NCBI GenBank assembly: GCA_002104985.1
Contig: MCGO01000001.1
Coordinates: 620,001-684,000 of the forward strand
DNA from: Rhizoclosmatium globosum
Taxonomy: Eukaryota; Chytridiomycota; Chytridiomycetes; Chytridiales; Chytriomycetaceae
Length of the DNA stretch: 64,000 nucleotides
Reading direction: 5' to 3'
Position 1 is the stretch's first letter. Every line of letters starts with the position of its first letter. The position numbers and the translations under genes were made by a program. Below are positions 1 to 9,478 of the stretch, piece after piece. The notes beneath the pieces are model-generated. The model worked only from the letters and a program-made list of their open reading frames with translations, did no database searches and was not told the DNA's origin.

Positions 1-141
1 TCAGAGCAGAAGGAACGAAATATGTTATAGTATAACAAGGCAAAGTGGCGAACTTGTTACTGTGCACAATGTCTTTGCATAGATTGACTGAATTCTTACG
101 ACCCATTGGCTTCATTAAAAATGCTAACTGATCTGATATAG
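1..141 (+). other. Intron tail upstream of the SH3 gene
   Basis: No reading frame continues into this stretch from the exon that begins at 142. It ends with a branch-site-like TGCTAAC (122-128) and an acceptor TAG at 139-141, so it is most likely the 3' part of an intron of the SH3-domain gene; the earlier exons lie outside the window. Confidence 0.55.
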
Positions 142-858
142 GACTCGCGAGGAAGGATACTTCCCACTCGATATTCTCCGTGGTTACGGCAACGTCCAAC
201 AGCAAGACAACCGCCAAACAACTTACACTGACTACTCCAGACGCGAATCCTCTATCCGCACAGGAATCGATTCCATGTACCAATCCGTTTACCAAGACAG
301 TGTCGCCCTCCATTGCCGTTACCAATTGCCAAGCTCGGCTCCGACGAAGCTGTCTACCCATTCTCTCCCGAACGTGACGACGAAGTCCTCCTCCGCGCTG
401 GAGACCGTGTCCTCGTCAAGAAGTCATACGATGATGGATGGTGTTACGGAACCAACCTCGTTTCCCAACGTGAAGGGTACTTCCCATACGACTGTCTCAA
501 GTCCTATGCAGCTGCCAACCCTCCACGCAAGCAAGGAACGGACAAGAAACAACGTGTTTCTTCCATGTTTGAGTTGGATCAGCCAGGAACTGTTGCTGTC
601 ATTTACGATTATGTTCCTCAGCAAGGAGATGAGTTGGCGTTGCGTGTTGGAGACCGTGTCACGATTAAGCAGGCTTATGATGATGGATGGGGTTTCGGAC
701 GCAACGAGACTTCCTTTAACGATGGTATTTTCCCATTGGACTGTTTGGAAGGAAACGGAGTCTCTTTTCAAGACCAGGAAAAGGCTGGACCACAGCGGTT
801 CAGCAGCAGAATTTCGAGTATGTACACCACTGGAGAGAATTCTGTGTATTACAACTAG
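142..858 (+). CDS. Multi-SH3-domain protein, C-terminal part
   Basis: Three SH3 segments can be read. The exon from 142 opens with the end of one SH3 domain (REEGYFPLDIL). After a proposed 47-nt intron (287-333, GTTTAC...CCAAG), which links the two frames exactly, two complete SH3 domains follow: one with AVYPFSPERDDEVLL...YDDGW...GYFPYDCL and one with AVIYDYVPQQGDELAL...YDDGW...GIFPLDCL. SH3 domains bind proline-rich peptides, so an adaptor role at the cortex, actin or signalling complexes is likely. The protein ends 30-35 residues after the last SH3 with a short Ser/Tyr-rich tail and a TAG at 856-858. The 5' end is outside the window. The frame change near 287-333 could also be a sequencing error; I prefer the intron because its length fits other introns here. 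Confidence 0.75.
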
Positions 859-1014
859 ATTCCTTCGTGGTTGGGCATTTATAACATCTCTTTTTTTGTT
901 TTAAGGCTGGTTTCTATTCATTCTCTTTTCCCTTTTACCCATTTATAGAGTAAATTAGTATGTTTTTATACACTTTCCTGTACGTATTTTTATTACCTGG
1001 TAGTTAATTACGCG

Positions 1015-2063
1015 TCAATCAAGCCGAAAGTAGACAAGTTGTACAGCAACTTCTCTTTCCAAATCTTTTAAGAGAGGCGTTTCCTGTCCAACAGTAGAAC
1101 CCATCCCCATTCCCTTGCTTTAACAGCTCGACTGCGCGAATTTGATGAGTGATAAGCTCTTCCTAATGGGTTTGGAAATTGTATCTCGGATTCTTGCTGA
1201 TTTAGAGGCACTGCATTGCTTGAATCCAAGAGTTGCGCATCAACACGGCCAATTGCATCAGCAACATTTTGAGAGAGGTCCTTCCAACTAATTTCACCAC
1301 TTTCGGCAAATAAATAGCCTTTCGTTCCTGAAGGGACTGAGTTTGAATCCAGCATGAGCTTGTTGACAACAAGAACAAAAAGTTGAGCCAAGTCCTGAAC
1401 GTGCACATGATTCCATATACCCAGTCCCCGCCCAATGTATTCCGCTTTTCGGCGTTTAAGTGTGCGTCGAATGAGTCCAGGTACTTGAGAAGAATGTGTT
1501 TTGAATTGACCAAGACCGAGACCATACACAAGAGGAGGAACGATGGTGACGGTTTTAATTGAGCCTTCAGTATCCGCTTGAGCGACAGCGAGATCCACGT
1601 CGCGGTGTGGTTGTGATGGGTCAGGGCAGCAATCAGCTCGTAGTCGTTGTCTGCATAAACTACGTCGCTCGGTTCACCGAGAAGGTTGTCCATAATGACA
1701 CCGTACCACTGACATGGACGAGTATTGGTTGTTTCGCAGATGTTTTAGCACGAAGTTTCAATCCGTCGATGATTGCATTCGTCCCAGCCAAGTGATCTGC
1801 AGCGTCCGCAGCGTTGACGACAACGTCAAAGTTTGAGCAATTTCGGACAATTCGGCGGTGGAGTCAAGGCCGCCAAAGCGACGGACGGAAAAGTTGGCTC
1901 GAGACGTTGCCGCGAAAAGCCGCGCTTCTTTCGAAAGGTAGTCATCGCCGCCACCGCGAATGAGACTTGTGACTTGAACGTGCGGAGGAAGACCGGCGAG
2001 AAGCGCCGTGAGGACTGTGCCGCCAATGAATCCTGTCGCTCCAAGAACAAGGACAGACTCCAT
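1015..2063 (-). CDS. NAD(P)-binding extended SDR / epimerase-like protein, frame broken
   Basis: The start at 2063 is followed at once by a Rossmann motif (VLVLGATGFIGG). Further pieces typical of extended short-chain dehydrogenases follow in order: DVVVNAADAADH, VHVSGTG, a YADNDYELIAALTHHN segment, then VDLAVAQAD and VTIVPPLVYGLG, IWNHVHVQDLAQL, and a C-terminal segment REWGW...LLKDLEREV ending at 1015. The family uses NAD(P)H to reduce or epimerise small metabolites or sugars; the substrate cannot be told. The pieces lie in different frames. Each join needs one missing base: near 1830, 1697, 1605 and 1090. There is no room for introns at these points. All four are single-base losses, mostly in runs such as AAA, GG, CC or TT. 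Either a young pseudogene or sequence error; I favour error because comparable breaks occur in essential genes nearby. Confidence 0.7.
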
Positions 2064-2351
2064 TTCAAATGCACTTTTCACAAGCACATTCACTCAACTA
2101 CTCCCTTTGAACATGTAAAACTCAATCAACCCATATTCAACGACAATTAAACACCTCTCCAAAAGCCGTGCCAATAAGGAATATCAGAACGCATGTACCT
2201 GGAAATCATCACCTCCAACTTAGGTAGGAGGAATCAAGGACTCCAGCAGATACTTCAGAATGCATACATTCACTTCGATACAGTTGCATAAGTTAATTGT
2301 TTTACTGGGAAGATACGACAATATAATAAAATAGTCGACAATTGGTAGCAA

Positions 2352-2425
2352 GCCTGATTAGCTCAGTGGTTTAGAGCACCCGCCTTTTAAGCGGGTGGTC
2401 GCGGGTTCGACCCCCGCATTAGGCT
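2352..2425 (+). tRNA. tRNA-Lys (anticodon TTT)
   Basis: A full cloverleaf can be folded. The acceptor stem GCCTGAT pairs with ATTAGGC (one G-T pair). The anticodon stem CCCGC/GCGGG closes the loop CTTTTAA with anticodon TTT at 2386-2388, and the T arm GCGGG-TTCGACC-CCCGC contains the B box. The A box (TTAGCTCAGTGG) is intact. No intron is present and CCA is not encoded, as usual for eukaryotic tRNA genes. Confidence 0.95.
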
Positions 2426-2681
2426 TTGGACGGCAGCAATGTGCGGGTAGACGTTTTGTGTCGTTGATGGTGAGGGTGGAGGGGGCAACGGGATAGGGTT
2501 AGCACATTTGTGCTCAATAGGTCCGAATAACACATCGTACTCATTTCAACATCTCCAGAACAGCGAAAAGTATCGGAAAGTTCAGTTTTTCTGCGTGGCC
2601 ATCAGCCGCTTGATACTTACCACAACATTCTTTTCAAGTGGCAGCAATTATTCCGTAAAAACACAAGTTTATTACAGCCCA
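2426..2681. other. Spacer after tRNA-Lys, no gene seen
   Basis: No convincing coding frame or RNA gene. Pol III would terminate at one of the short T runs after the tRNA (TTTTG at 2454-2458). Confidence 0.5.
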
Positions 2682-3500
2682 TTAATCCTTCAATAATAGA
2701 TTCGTAAGAAAACTAGCTGGGACAATAAATTGTTTGAGTTTCTTATTCAACAAAGTCACATCCGTCAACTCTGCGCGCGATAAGTATTCATGTCCTTCCA
2801 CTCTTCCTGTTGTAAAAGGAATCTTATCACTTTGATGGAATGTGAACAAATGCTCAAATTGAAGCTGATCCTGATTATACAATTATGTGGAACAATCAAC
2901 TCGAATTGGTCTGCTGTGTCCAACATACAAAGCGAAATATTGATGGCTCCAAACGCATCCAGTAGAGGCAAACTTGTGGAAAGAGCTTCCAATCCAAGAG
3001 ATTCGCAAAACTTGTGTGGCCTTGTCGTTACTTGTTAAAGTTGAGTCACCCATTTCTGAATCTGTAATGACTAGAATAGAAAAGTCCTGGCGCGTAGTTA
3101 CAGAAACAATAACTGCTGAACTATGTCCGCGTCCCACTGATTAGGTAGATATGACAAGGCGCCTTCAAGAGTCAGTTGTGGGTAGACTGCCGACCAGTCC
3201 GTCGGCTCTGCAGTGCTTGATCGAAGCACACCATCATCGTTGGCTGAGATTTGAATCCAATTAAGGTCCCTGCTGGAAGAGTTATGAGTTGCATTTCTGG
3301 ACTGGGTGAAGCAATGATTGTGGTCAAGTTCTTCCACCTGATCTTGATAAAAAAAATCATGGATTTCAAACGCTTCATGCATCCGAATAATATGTGTTCC
3401 CTCAATAAAAGCTTTCCAGAATGCACGTGTCCACTCACTTGCAAAGTCTACCAGCCCCCTGTTAGCCCCATAAAAATCCACCACTCTTCTCCCTCCATTT
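2682..3500 (-). pseudogene. Frame-disrupted coding region of unknown function
   Basis: The minus strand carries overlapping open segments that look like one protein broken into frames. In order: WTRAFWKAFIEG...HEAFEIHDFF, then either DDGVLRSSTAEPTDW...EGALSYLPNQWD or the alternative LTTIIASPSPEMQLITLPAG; next VTTRQDFSILVITDSEMG near 3070; then LPLLDAFGAINISLCMLDTA near 2930 with FELIVPHN; and finally a C-terminal frame VEGHEYLSRAELTDVTLL...ending at 2682. At least three single-base frame changes would be needed. I do not recognise the family. It is head-to-head with the secreted-protein gene at 3523. It could be a decayed gene or one damaged by the same single-base losses seen around it. Confidence 0.35.
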
Positions 3501-3522
3501 AAATTACGCCTTAACTCAAAAC

Positions 3523-4350
3523 ATGAGCCTTGCCAGTGATTTCCTTGTGACCTCTTCCACCATGACGGAAACTGTCCGCCAACAACTTGTTTGCCTATGG
3601 AATCACAGTGTTCCATCTTGCGCAACCGCTAAACCAGCCGACAAGCTCGACGGAAGCTGTGTCCTTGCCGGCGGAAAGCAGATGCCAAACGACTACAACA
3701 CAAACCTCTGTGTAAAGAAGGATTATGACTTCGTGGGACAACTCGTCAAATCCCTCGGAAGTCAAGACTTTATTATCCTTCAAGGATTTGAGAACGACTC
3801 AAAGTGCAGTGACCAATTCAAGACGACTGCTTACTATGCTTTGACATTCAAGAAGGGCTTGAACTTGAACTTGCCAATTGAGGAGTGGAGTCCAAATGGC
3901 CTCCAGTTTTCTCGTGTCACTGGTGATGCCTCGAGCGTTAACGTGATTGGACTAGATGGAAAGGTTGTCAAGACTATTCCCGTTGATACTTGTGTTACTG
4001 TTGGTACTGGATCCTACATTTTGGCATTCCCAGATCTTACAAATGCTGCCACTACCACTACTGCCTCCGGTGCAAGACCAACTAATGGTCCAATAAGTGA
4101 TATCGGTGGTCCATGTAAGCAGGCTATTCCAAACCCCGCTGTTTGCAAGGCCGGACTGGTTTGTATTCCACCTGCAATTGCTTTGCCAGGAGCTCCAGGA
4201 ACTTGTCAGGCTCCTTCCACTTCTACTTCCACTTCAGCTGCGGCTGCTAAAACAACCTCTGCGGTGCCTGTGACTACCACCCGCACATCTGGCGGTAATT
4301 CCTTGGTGGCATCTGGTTTTGTTGCTATGTTGACCATCTTCTTGGCTTGA
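3523..4350 (+). CDS. Cys-rich surface protein with Ser/Thr-rich stalk and hydrophobic tail
   Basis: This 275-residue frame has a Cys-containing globular region (about residues 25-185), a Thr/Ser/Ala-rich stretch (about 225-255) and a C-terminal hydrophobic segment (LVASGFVAMLTIFLA) that ends the protein. That arrangement is typical of fungal GPI-anchored wall or surface proteins. A paired-Cys segment (GGPCKQAIPNPAVCKAGLVC) precedes the Thr/Ser stretch. The N-terminus as annotated (MSLASDFLV) is not a good signal peptide, so the true start or first exon may differ; another frame over 3540-3620 encodes a Cys-rich peptide and might be the real N-terminal part if a base is missing. No enzyme motif was recognised. 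The C-terminal plan resembles the unrelated surface protein at 52741-53493. Confidence 0.6.
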   Translation: MSLASDFLVTSSTMTETVRQQLVCLWNHSVPSCATAKPADKLDGSCVLAGGKQMPNDYNTNLCVKKDYDFVGQLVKSLGSQDFIILQGFENDSKCSDQFKTTAYYALTFKKGLNLNLPIEEWSPNGLQFSRVTGDASSVNVIGLDGKVVKTIPVDTCVTVGTGSYILAFPDLTNAATTTTASGARPTNGPISDIGGPCKQAIPNPAVCKAGLVCIPPAIALPGAPGTCQAPSTSTSTSAAAAKTTSAVPVTTTRTSGGNSLVASGFVAMLTIFLA

Positions 4351-4409
4351 TTGTAATAGAAAGAAGAACTAGAATTAAATTCATTTGCGATTCATCAAAA
4401 TTTTTTATT

Positions 4410-4883
4410 TTATTGTGTTTCAGAGATTAGGAACGAAAGAGTCATCACATCTGGTGATCTTGGTGAATCTATATTTCCAGAAGTTGAAATAGAACGTTCT
4501 CCTCCAGGTTGTCTCTGTGAACTTAGAGATGCTAACTGCAACAGAGCCTCTACTCCTGCCAGTTTTCGATTCCAGTAGACCTTGGCGTCTTTTTGATCCC
4601 GATGCAATTTTGCACGAGTGTTTGCGAACCAGTTGTTGACTCGATCAAAAGACATATGGATACAATATGCGAGTTTTTGTTGTGTTCTTGCAGAAGGGTA
4701 AGGGTTTTCTTTGAAGGCTTGTTGAAGTAAAGCTCGTTGGAGTCTTGTCAGTCTTCGAGTGCCTGGAAGCTGCTGCGAGCCATGGCATTTTGGTAAACCG
4801 TGTTGATTTGAGTTGAATGGACTTTGGGATGCGCTGGTAGCTGAGTAAGAGGGTTTGGGAAGGAAGTTGGGTATGTATTCCAT
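4410..4883 (-). CDS. Homeodomain transcription factor (first of a tandem pair)
   Basis: A typical 60-residue homeodomain is visible: helix 1 around RLTRLQRALLQQAFKENPYP, helix 2 around QQKLAYCIHM, and recognition helix VNNWFANTRAKLHRD with the invariant W48, F49, N51 and R53. The spacing between helices 1 and 3 matches the classical, not the three-residue-longer TALE, type. The Met at 4883 is chosen because it starts a short Ser/Pro/Gln-rich leader. The C-terminus carries DVMTLSFLISETQ, echoed by the neighbouring homeodomain gene (MSISSLIF). It presumably binds DNA in the nucleus; targets are unknown. It lies 140 bp from its paralogue on the same strand. Confidence 0.85.
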   Translation of the reverse strand: MEYIPNFLPKPSYSATSASQSPFNSNQHGLPKCHGSQQLPGTRRLTRLQRALLQQAFKENPYPSARTQQKLAYCIHMSFDRVNNWFANTRAKLHRDQKDAKVYWNRKLAGVEALLQLASLSSQRQPGGERSISTSGNIDSPRSPDVMTLSFLISETQ

Positions 4884-5023
4884 GTTGAAGGCTCTTGAGC
4901 AGTTATTTTCACAGTGAATAGAAATCGCAATCAATAGGCTCAAATAGGTGGATTGGAAATGGATCTCTTTAATTAAGTAGGCGCGTGGCAATCTTAAAAT
5001 TAAGTACTATTCATGACTGAAAG

Positions 5024-5446
5024 CTAGAAAATAAGTGAAGAAATACTCATTGCGTTGGATTTGGCTCTGGGATCATCACTGGATGGTGTAATAGATGGCA
5101 GCTTAAGTCGCTCGAGTTTCGAAGGAGTTTGCTCATGTTGAAGTAAAGTAGCCTCTCCAGTTAGTTTAATTTCCATTTTCTCTCTCTTGGCCCTTGCCCT
5201 TCGGTTTGCGAACCAGTTGCGAACTCGAGAAATGGGTATTCTGATGCAATCAGCCAATTCGTAAATCACTTCAGAGGATGGAAAAGGGTTTGTACGAAAG
5301 ACTCGTTCAAGGTACGCGATTTGAGCTTTAGTGGTTTTCACTGCACCGGATGTTGGCGGGAGATGAAACATTCTTTGATTGGAAGAATATGTGCTGGAGC
5401 TCGAGTTTGATGGAATGTATGTTGTATCTGGTAGTGTTGATTGCAT
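5024..5446 (-). CDS. Homeodomain transcription factor (second of a tandem pair)
   Basis: The homeodomain runs from about residue 37 to 95: KAQIAYLERVFRTNPFPS, YELADCIRIPIS, then RVRNWFANRRARAKRE, with W48, F49, N51 and R53 in place. It shares N-P-[YF]-P-S at the end of helix 1 and a short Met-Ser-x-Ser-Leu-Ile terminus with the gene at 4410-4883, so the two are tandem duplicates that have diverged. An upstream Met-led frame (MFPQNATKYTSF, from 5586) is open on the same strand but one base out of frame; if a base is missing near 5446 the true protein would start at 5586 and have about 45 more Ser/Pro/Asn-rich residues. Confidence 0.82.
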   Translation of the reverse strand: MQSTLPDTTYIPSNSSSSTYSSNQRMFHLPPTSGAVKTTKAQIAYLERVFRTNPFPSSEVIYELADCIRIPISRVRNWFANRRARAKREKMEIKLTGEATLLQHEQTPSKLERLKLPSITPSSDDPRAKSNAMSISSLIF

Positions 5447-5733
5447 AGGGAGTTTGGAGTTTGGGTTTGATTCTCAGAAGGTAAATCTGAACATAACATT
5501 GGTGGCATCGTCTCGAATGAAGAACCGTGATCGAGAGGCGGAGTCCGTTGAAACGATGTATATTTTGTTGCATTTTGAGGAAACATGAGTGAGACATTTG
5601 CGTTCCATGAATATTGAGACGTCCATCATATTGAGATCAACTCAAAATTAAGTTGAACGTGTACAAGAAAAAGTATTACCTCAGCCCATCTTGCCATCAT
5701 GTCTAAAACGCAAAAAAACACCGAATCTAAAAA

Positions 5734-6556
5734 TCATTTATTCGCCAGTTCATCAATGTACTTGCGCAACTCCTTCCGCTTCCGTGACACTTCCTCTGGC
5801 GTCAATACTTTCTGCATTTTCCACTGCGAAATGTCACCGGGCTTTCCAGTAACCCCGAATGAGCTTGTACCCAGTCGTGACACAAGCAACTCCGTCATGC
5901 AAATCACGTATACGCCGCAGTCATATCCGTTCAATTGTTTTTGAATGTCCATTTCTTGAAAGTGGGGCTTTGCTGTGATTCCATTTCATTGGAAGAATGA
6001 CTTTCAAGAAAAGACTCAACGGTCTGACTTATGGCGCCTGAGTAGAGGCCATAATTTATCGCGCACCCTTTTTGCAGCTTCGATGTTATATTTTGAAAGT
6101 GAATCTGGTTTGGACTTGGTGTGAATGTTGAAAATTCATATGAACTCAACTCACCATAATAAAAGAACGAGTTGTCTCTTCTGCTGAATACTAAAAGGCT
6201 CCAATGACTTCCTCCGGGGGCATCTAGCCCTCACTGTCATTCACAGGCAGGAACACTGTTTCCTTTGATTCCAGTTTGAGTGGATTTGCGACAGAACGCG
6301 CAAAGTCCTCATCTGGTGGCAATCAATCAACACGCAAACTGCAATTCAACCGAGCAAAACCATCGATGTGTCGTAGCAAATGGACGACCGCGGGTCCAAC
6401 GAGAGCCGTTCGCCGCCTGTCAACAGCACCGTCAAGTTCCAGGCGTTCCAAAGCGAACTGAATGACAGCATCATTGAGCCACTCTCCGTCATTCAAAAGA
6501 ACAAGATCGGATTTGCGCAGAGAAACATCGCCGAGCGTGACCAGAACCGGATCCAT
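5734..6556 (-). CDS. NEDD8-specific protease (SENP8/NEDP1 type, peptidase C48)
   Basis: The N-terminus (MDPVLVTLGDVSLRKSDL, GEWLNDAVIQFA) matches the Ulp1/SENP fold start, with the WLND motif. The catalytic triad is visible in order: His in GGSHWSLLV, Asp in FFYYDS, and Cys in NGYDCGVYV. The short length (about 250 residues) and the MDP start fit NEDP1/SENP8, which trims the NEDD8 precursor and removes NEDD8 from substrates. Exon 1 is 6361-6556; introns at 6313-6360 (48 nt) and 6105-6154 (50 nt) are supported because they restore frame and, in the second case, the catalytic Asp. Two one-base losses remain, near 6225 and near 5965 (a CCCC run). The start codon lies 49 bp from the THOC7 start, so the two genes probably share a promoter. 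Confidence 0.8.
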
Positions 6557-6605
6557 TCTGTTTTGAGCAAAGAAAACAACGCACAAAACACAGAACACTT
6601 CACAA
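6557..6605. promoter_or_regulatory. Shared 49-bp divergent promoter (NEDP1-like / THOC7)
   Basis: Only 49 bp separate the start codons of the two divergent genes. No TATA box is obvious. Whatever elements drive both genes must lie here or inside the first exons and introns. This is inferred from geometry only. Confidence 0.4.
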
Positions 6606-7306
6606 ATGGACGGTCTCGGAGAAGGTTTGTAGTCCTCTTTCGGCTTCTTATTGCTTACACTTGCGAATAGAGTCAATAATCAAAAACAAGTTGGCCGTCG
6701 ACACGCAGCCTTTGAAGCGGCTCATTCGAAGTTCCAACTTCTCAAAGCCGCTGTTGAGACTTCCCAATCAGAACCAATCTGGTAACCTATCACTCTCCTT
6801 CGCTTCTTCTCCCTTCGCTCTACTCTTCATTGCGTATAACTAACGGATAGCACAACTTAAGTTCTCAAGCACTCGATATCTTCCTCACAGAGCTCTCCGT
6901 ATACTCGACTTCAGTCCTCACAAAGCAAAAGCAAATTCAGCTCATGAATACTCGACAACAGTCGCATTTCCTCTCAGACCTCGAAACAGTTGTTTCTGAA
7001 ATCGAAGAAACCCGTGCGGATATCGAAAAACTGAAACAGGAGTTGGAGTGGGAAGGTCTTCGACGAGCAGAAAAGTTGGAGTATGATGCTATTGCCCGGA
7101 AGTATTGGAGTTTGCTAGTCGTGAAGAAACCGAGAGGTTTGTTATCCCTCTTGTTTCAAGTAACCTGAATGTCACCATATTCTAGGAATATGGCTACATT
7201 ACAGCTCGAGATTGCCTCGTTGGAAGCGGAACAGCAGCGATTGAATCAGGCCTTTGATTTCCGGAAAACTCTTCTGCATAATGTGTTTCGGCTGTATATA
7301 CCATGA
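6606..7306 (+). CDS. THO complex subunit 7 (THOC7)
   Basis: The N-terminal signature ESIIKNKLAVDTQPLKRLI is that of THOC7, followed by a coiled-coil with ELSVYTSVLTKQKQIQL, SEIEETRADIEKLKQELEW, EYDAIARK and ASLEAEQQRLNQAF. THOC7 is a small coiled-coil subunit of THO, which couples transcription to mRNA export. Four exons are inferred: 6606-6624 (19 nt), 6671-6781, 6870-7136 and 7186-7306, with introns of 46, 88 and 49 nt. A one-base loss near 7101 (AAG-GTATTG read as AAGTATTG) is needed inside exon 3 to pass from EYDAIARK to LEFASREETER. The TGA at 7304-7306 overlaps an ATG that opens a basic 88-codon frame (7303-7569); if another base is missing there, that frame would be a C-terminal tail. 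Confidence 0.85.
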
Positions 7307-7569
7307 AAGACGCGATAAATGGATCTAGTGGTGGAGGAAAGGCAGGAAAGAAGCGAGTTGATGATGATGAGGGTGAGGAAGGTGGTGTATGGAAGAGGGT
7401 GAAGAAGCAGAAGGTAGAGACGAGCATGGGGATGGGCGAAGAGGTGCAAATGGAGCTGAAGAAACAGCTGGAGACGAAGAGGAGGAAGGTGCATGTGATG
7501 AAATGGATGTATCTTAAAGGAATGAAAGATGCTAAAGATTTATTCTCTATCCCAACCCCATTCTACTGA
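7303..7569 (+). CDS. Small basic ORF or C-terminal tail of THOC7
   Basis: An 88-residue Lys/Glu/Gly-rich frame begins at an ATG overlapping the THOC7 stop (ATGA). It contains GSSGGGKAGKKRVDDDEGEE and RVKKQKVE stretches. It has no domain that I recognise. It is either the tail of THOC7 (if one base is missing at the overlap) or a chance frame. It ends within 7 bp overlap of the convergent gene at 7563. Confidence 0.25.
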   Translation: MKDAINGSSGGGKAGKKRVDDDEGEEGGVWKRVKKQKVETSMGMGEEVQMELKKQLETKRRKVHVMKWMYLKGMKDAKDLFSIPTPFY

Positions 7570-9437
7570 GCAGCTTCTACCCTCCGTTCTTCTGCTTTTA
7601 TGTCTGGTAGCTTTTTATATGCGTTGTTTCCTGACGGCTCTGTTGTCCCGCGAACTGCGAGTGCCGGAAACGGAATAGGTCGCAACGATGGTTTCGCCTT
7701 ATTCAGAATATTACTCAGCATTGGGTCTGCTTTGACGAGTCTGCTGTCATGCTAACTTGTTGTTTCTTCAGAGCCCTTGGCTGTGAACCTCCAGCAGTCG
7801 GACTCAAGAAGACTCCCGTTGTATCTGTGTCTGGATTAACTACTCGATCGTGAAACTGTTTAATAGTTTGAGTGTTATGAGCGTGGATTAAAGTCTATCA
7901 CCTTTCTCGTTGAGACTGGGCCTTTTTTAACCACATCGCCTTCTTTCAATGTTACTCCAGGAGCAAGCCTCATTGTCTCCGTCTAATTCAAGTGTAAGAC
8001 TTTTTGACATCACTCTGGTTATTTCTTACCAATAATGGAATATCCAAACTTGTGTCTGGAACGAATCCGCCATCGAGCCAGCGTCTATTGCAGTAACACT
8101 GCCAGATTGCACACTTCCTAAACTTCCGATTGTAGTTCGACTCATTGAGACTTGGCTCTCGCCAAATCTAACGGACGCAGCGGCTGTTGAAAGGGATCCT
8201 ATTGCAGCTTGACCGCCGGGAATCCTACTTCCTAGTTTCTTTGATTTCTGCACTATCGAAGAAGTTCGTTTGACAACGCTTTCACGCTGTATGGTTGGTG
8301 GCTGGGGAGGCGGGAGAGGTTTGTGCGGTGATTCTTCTGGAGGTACAACACGGGCTTTCACTCTTCGGATTGTTCGGATTCAGCGTCAAATTATCATCAA
8401 AAAACGAAGAGAAATGCTCACCCTTGAGTAAACAGCTTGCTTGCTCCCGCGCGTTTGACCATCAGGATCCGTCCGTCCGAGTCATATCCAACGTCAGCCT
8501 TTTGACCATCTTTCTCAAGATTTTGAATTCGTGTAACGATCCGTTTGTTTTCCTTTATTGTTAAATAAGGGTGAGAAAACTCCGAATGGTATCTTTCATG
8601 TACCTCTAAAATGGCGCGTTCAGCAGCGGTTGCAGGAATTTCTCCAGCTTCCGTATTATGAGCACTGATTCCTCTACGGCTTGCTGCTTTGGTGCTAGTC
8701 CCAATTATTTTTGAACCTCCCATAGGATCCTACAACAGAAATCTCAGCTCCACTTGCAACCAACACAAACATCCAACCTTTGAAACACGTGAAGATACGA
8801 TAGAAGTTGAAGAAGATCTTTTTCCAGCTGATGTTGTCTGGCCTGCTGCAGGAGCAATCAAGGAATCCATTGTACCCATATCTGTTTCCGAGTAAACAAG
8901 GTCCCCACTCGCAGACACTTTTTGAAAATCATCCAACGGTTTTTTCGCCTGAAGTGGTGTTCCTCCGAGTCTTCTGATGGGTATGGCTCCACGTGCCCAC
9001 GAATCTATCACGGCTGGTTGCGGTTCTGTTTTTCAACACCAACCAGAGGTCAGAATCTGAGGTTACATCGACAAAGCTCTATAAACACCTTCATCTGGCT
9101 CCCACGTAGCAGGTAAGATTTCGCCTGCGTCGCGTCTGAAAAATTGCCACTGCAACACAACAGTCAAACATAGCTGCTCACAATGGAAAGATTCTCCTCT
9201 CCATACCTGCACAATCTTCAAAAGCGTTCCTTTCGCAAACTGAACCGCGTACGGAAGTACTTGGCTTTCGATGTGCTTTTCGAACAAGACTTCCTGTCCT
9301 CTGTTCACGATACTGTCCACGATGGAGGAGGCTAAGTTTTCTCCTTCTTCTTGGTCAATCACCATAAACCACTCCGCGGAGCCTTCTTTGACTGGTGGAG
9401 CAGCTCCAGTCGCGATCATAAAGGTGGAAGCCATCAT
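7563..9437 (-). CDS. C2orf81-like (DUF4639-type) protein
   Basis: The first exon reads WFMVIDQEEGENLASSIVD and is followed by LQWQFFRRDAGE, TWEPDEG and then DSWARGAIPIRR. This order (acidic/EEGE segment, ERF-like helix, Glu/Pro turn, D-x-WA-x-G-x-[IV]P) is that of the animal C2orf81 family as I remember it. A later block RLAPGVTLKEGDVVKKGP also fits. Function of the family is unknown. Exons inferred: 9207-9437, 9089-9149, 8778-9025, about 8416-8729, about 8030-8365, 7902-7982 and 7563-7855. Two one-base losses are needed: near 8067 (to reach PDTSLDIPLL) and near 7732 (to reach ADPMLSNILNKAKP). The gene is head-to-head (41 bp) with the SET gene. Confidence 0.55.
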
Positions 9438-9478
9438 TTTCCTGGGTTGACAAGTTTTTGTTTTTTCGAGGTGCAATA
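9438..9478. promoter_or_regulatory. Shared 41-bp divergent promoter (C2orf81-like / SET)
   Basis: The start codons at 9437 (minus) and 9479 (plus) are 41 bp apart. The gap is T-rich on one side (GTTTTTTCG). Sharing of regulatory sequence is inferred from spacing alone. Confidence 0.35.

Noticed and set aside
1015..2063. Programmed ribosomal frameshifting in the broken genes
   Set aside because: No common slippery heptamer or downstream structure; breaks fall at unrelated sites and several per gene.
1833..2150. 105-residue plus-strand frame opposite the SDR gene
   Set aside because: Arg/Lys-rich composition with no motif, antisense to a clear Rossmann fold.
6313..6339. A 27-nt intron in the NEDP1-like gene
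   Set aside because: The 48-nt intron 6313-6360 uses the same acceptor, keeps the frame and matches normal intron size here, so the ultra-short alternative is unnecessary.
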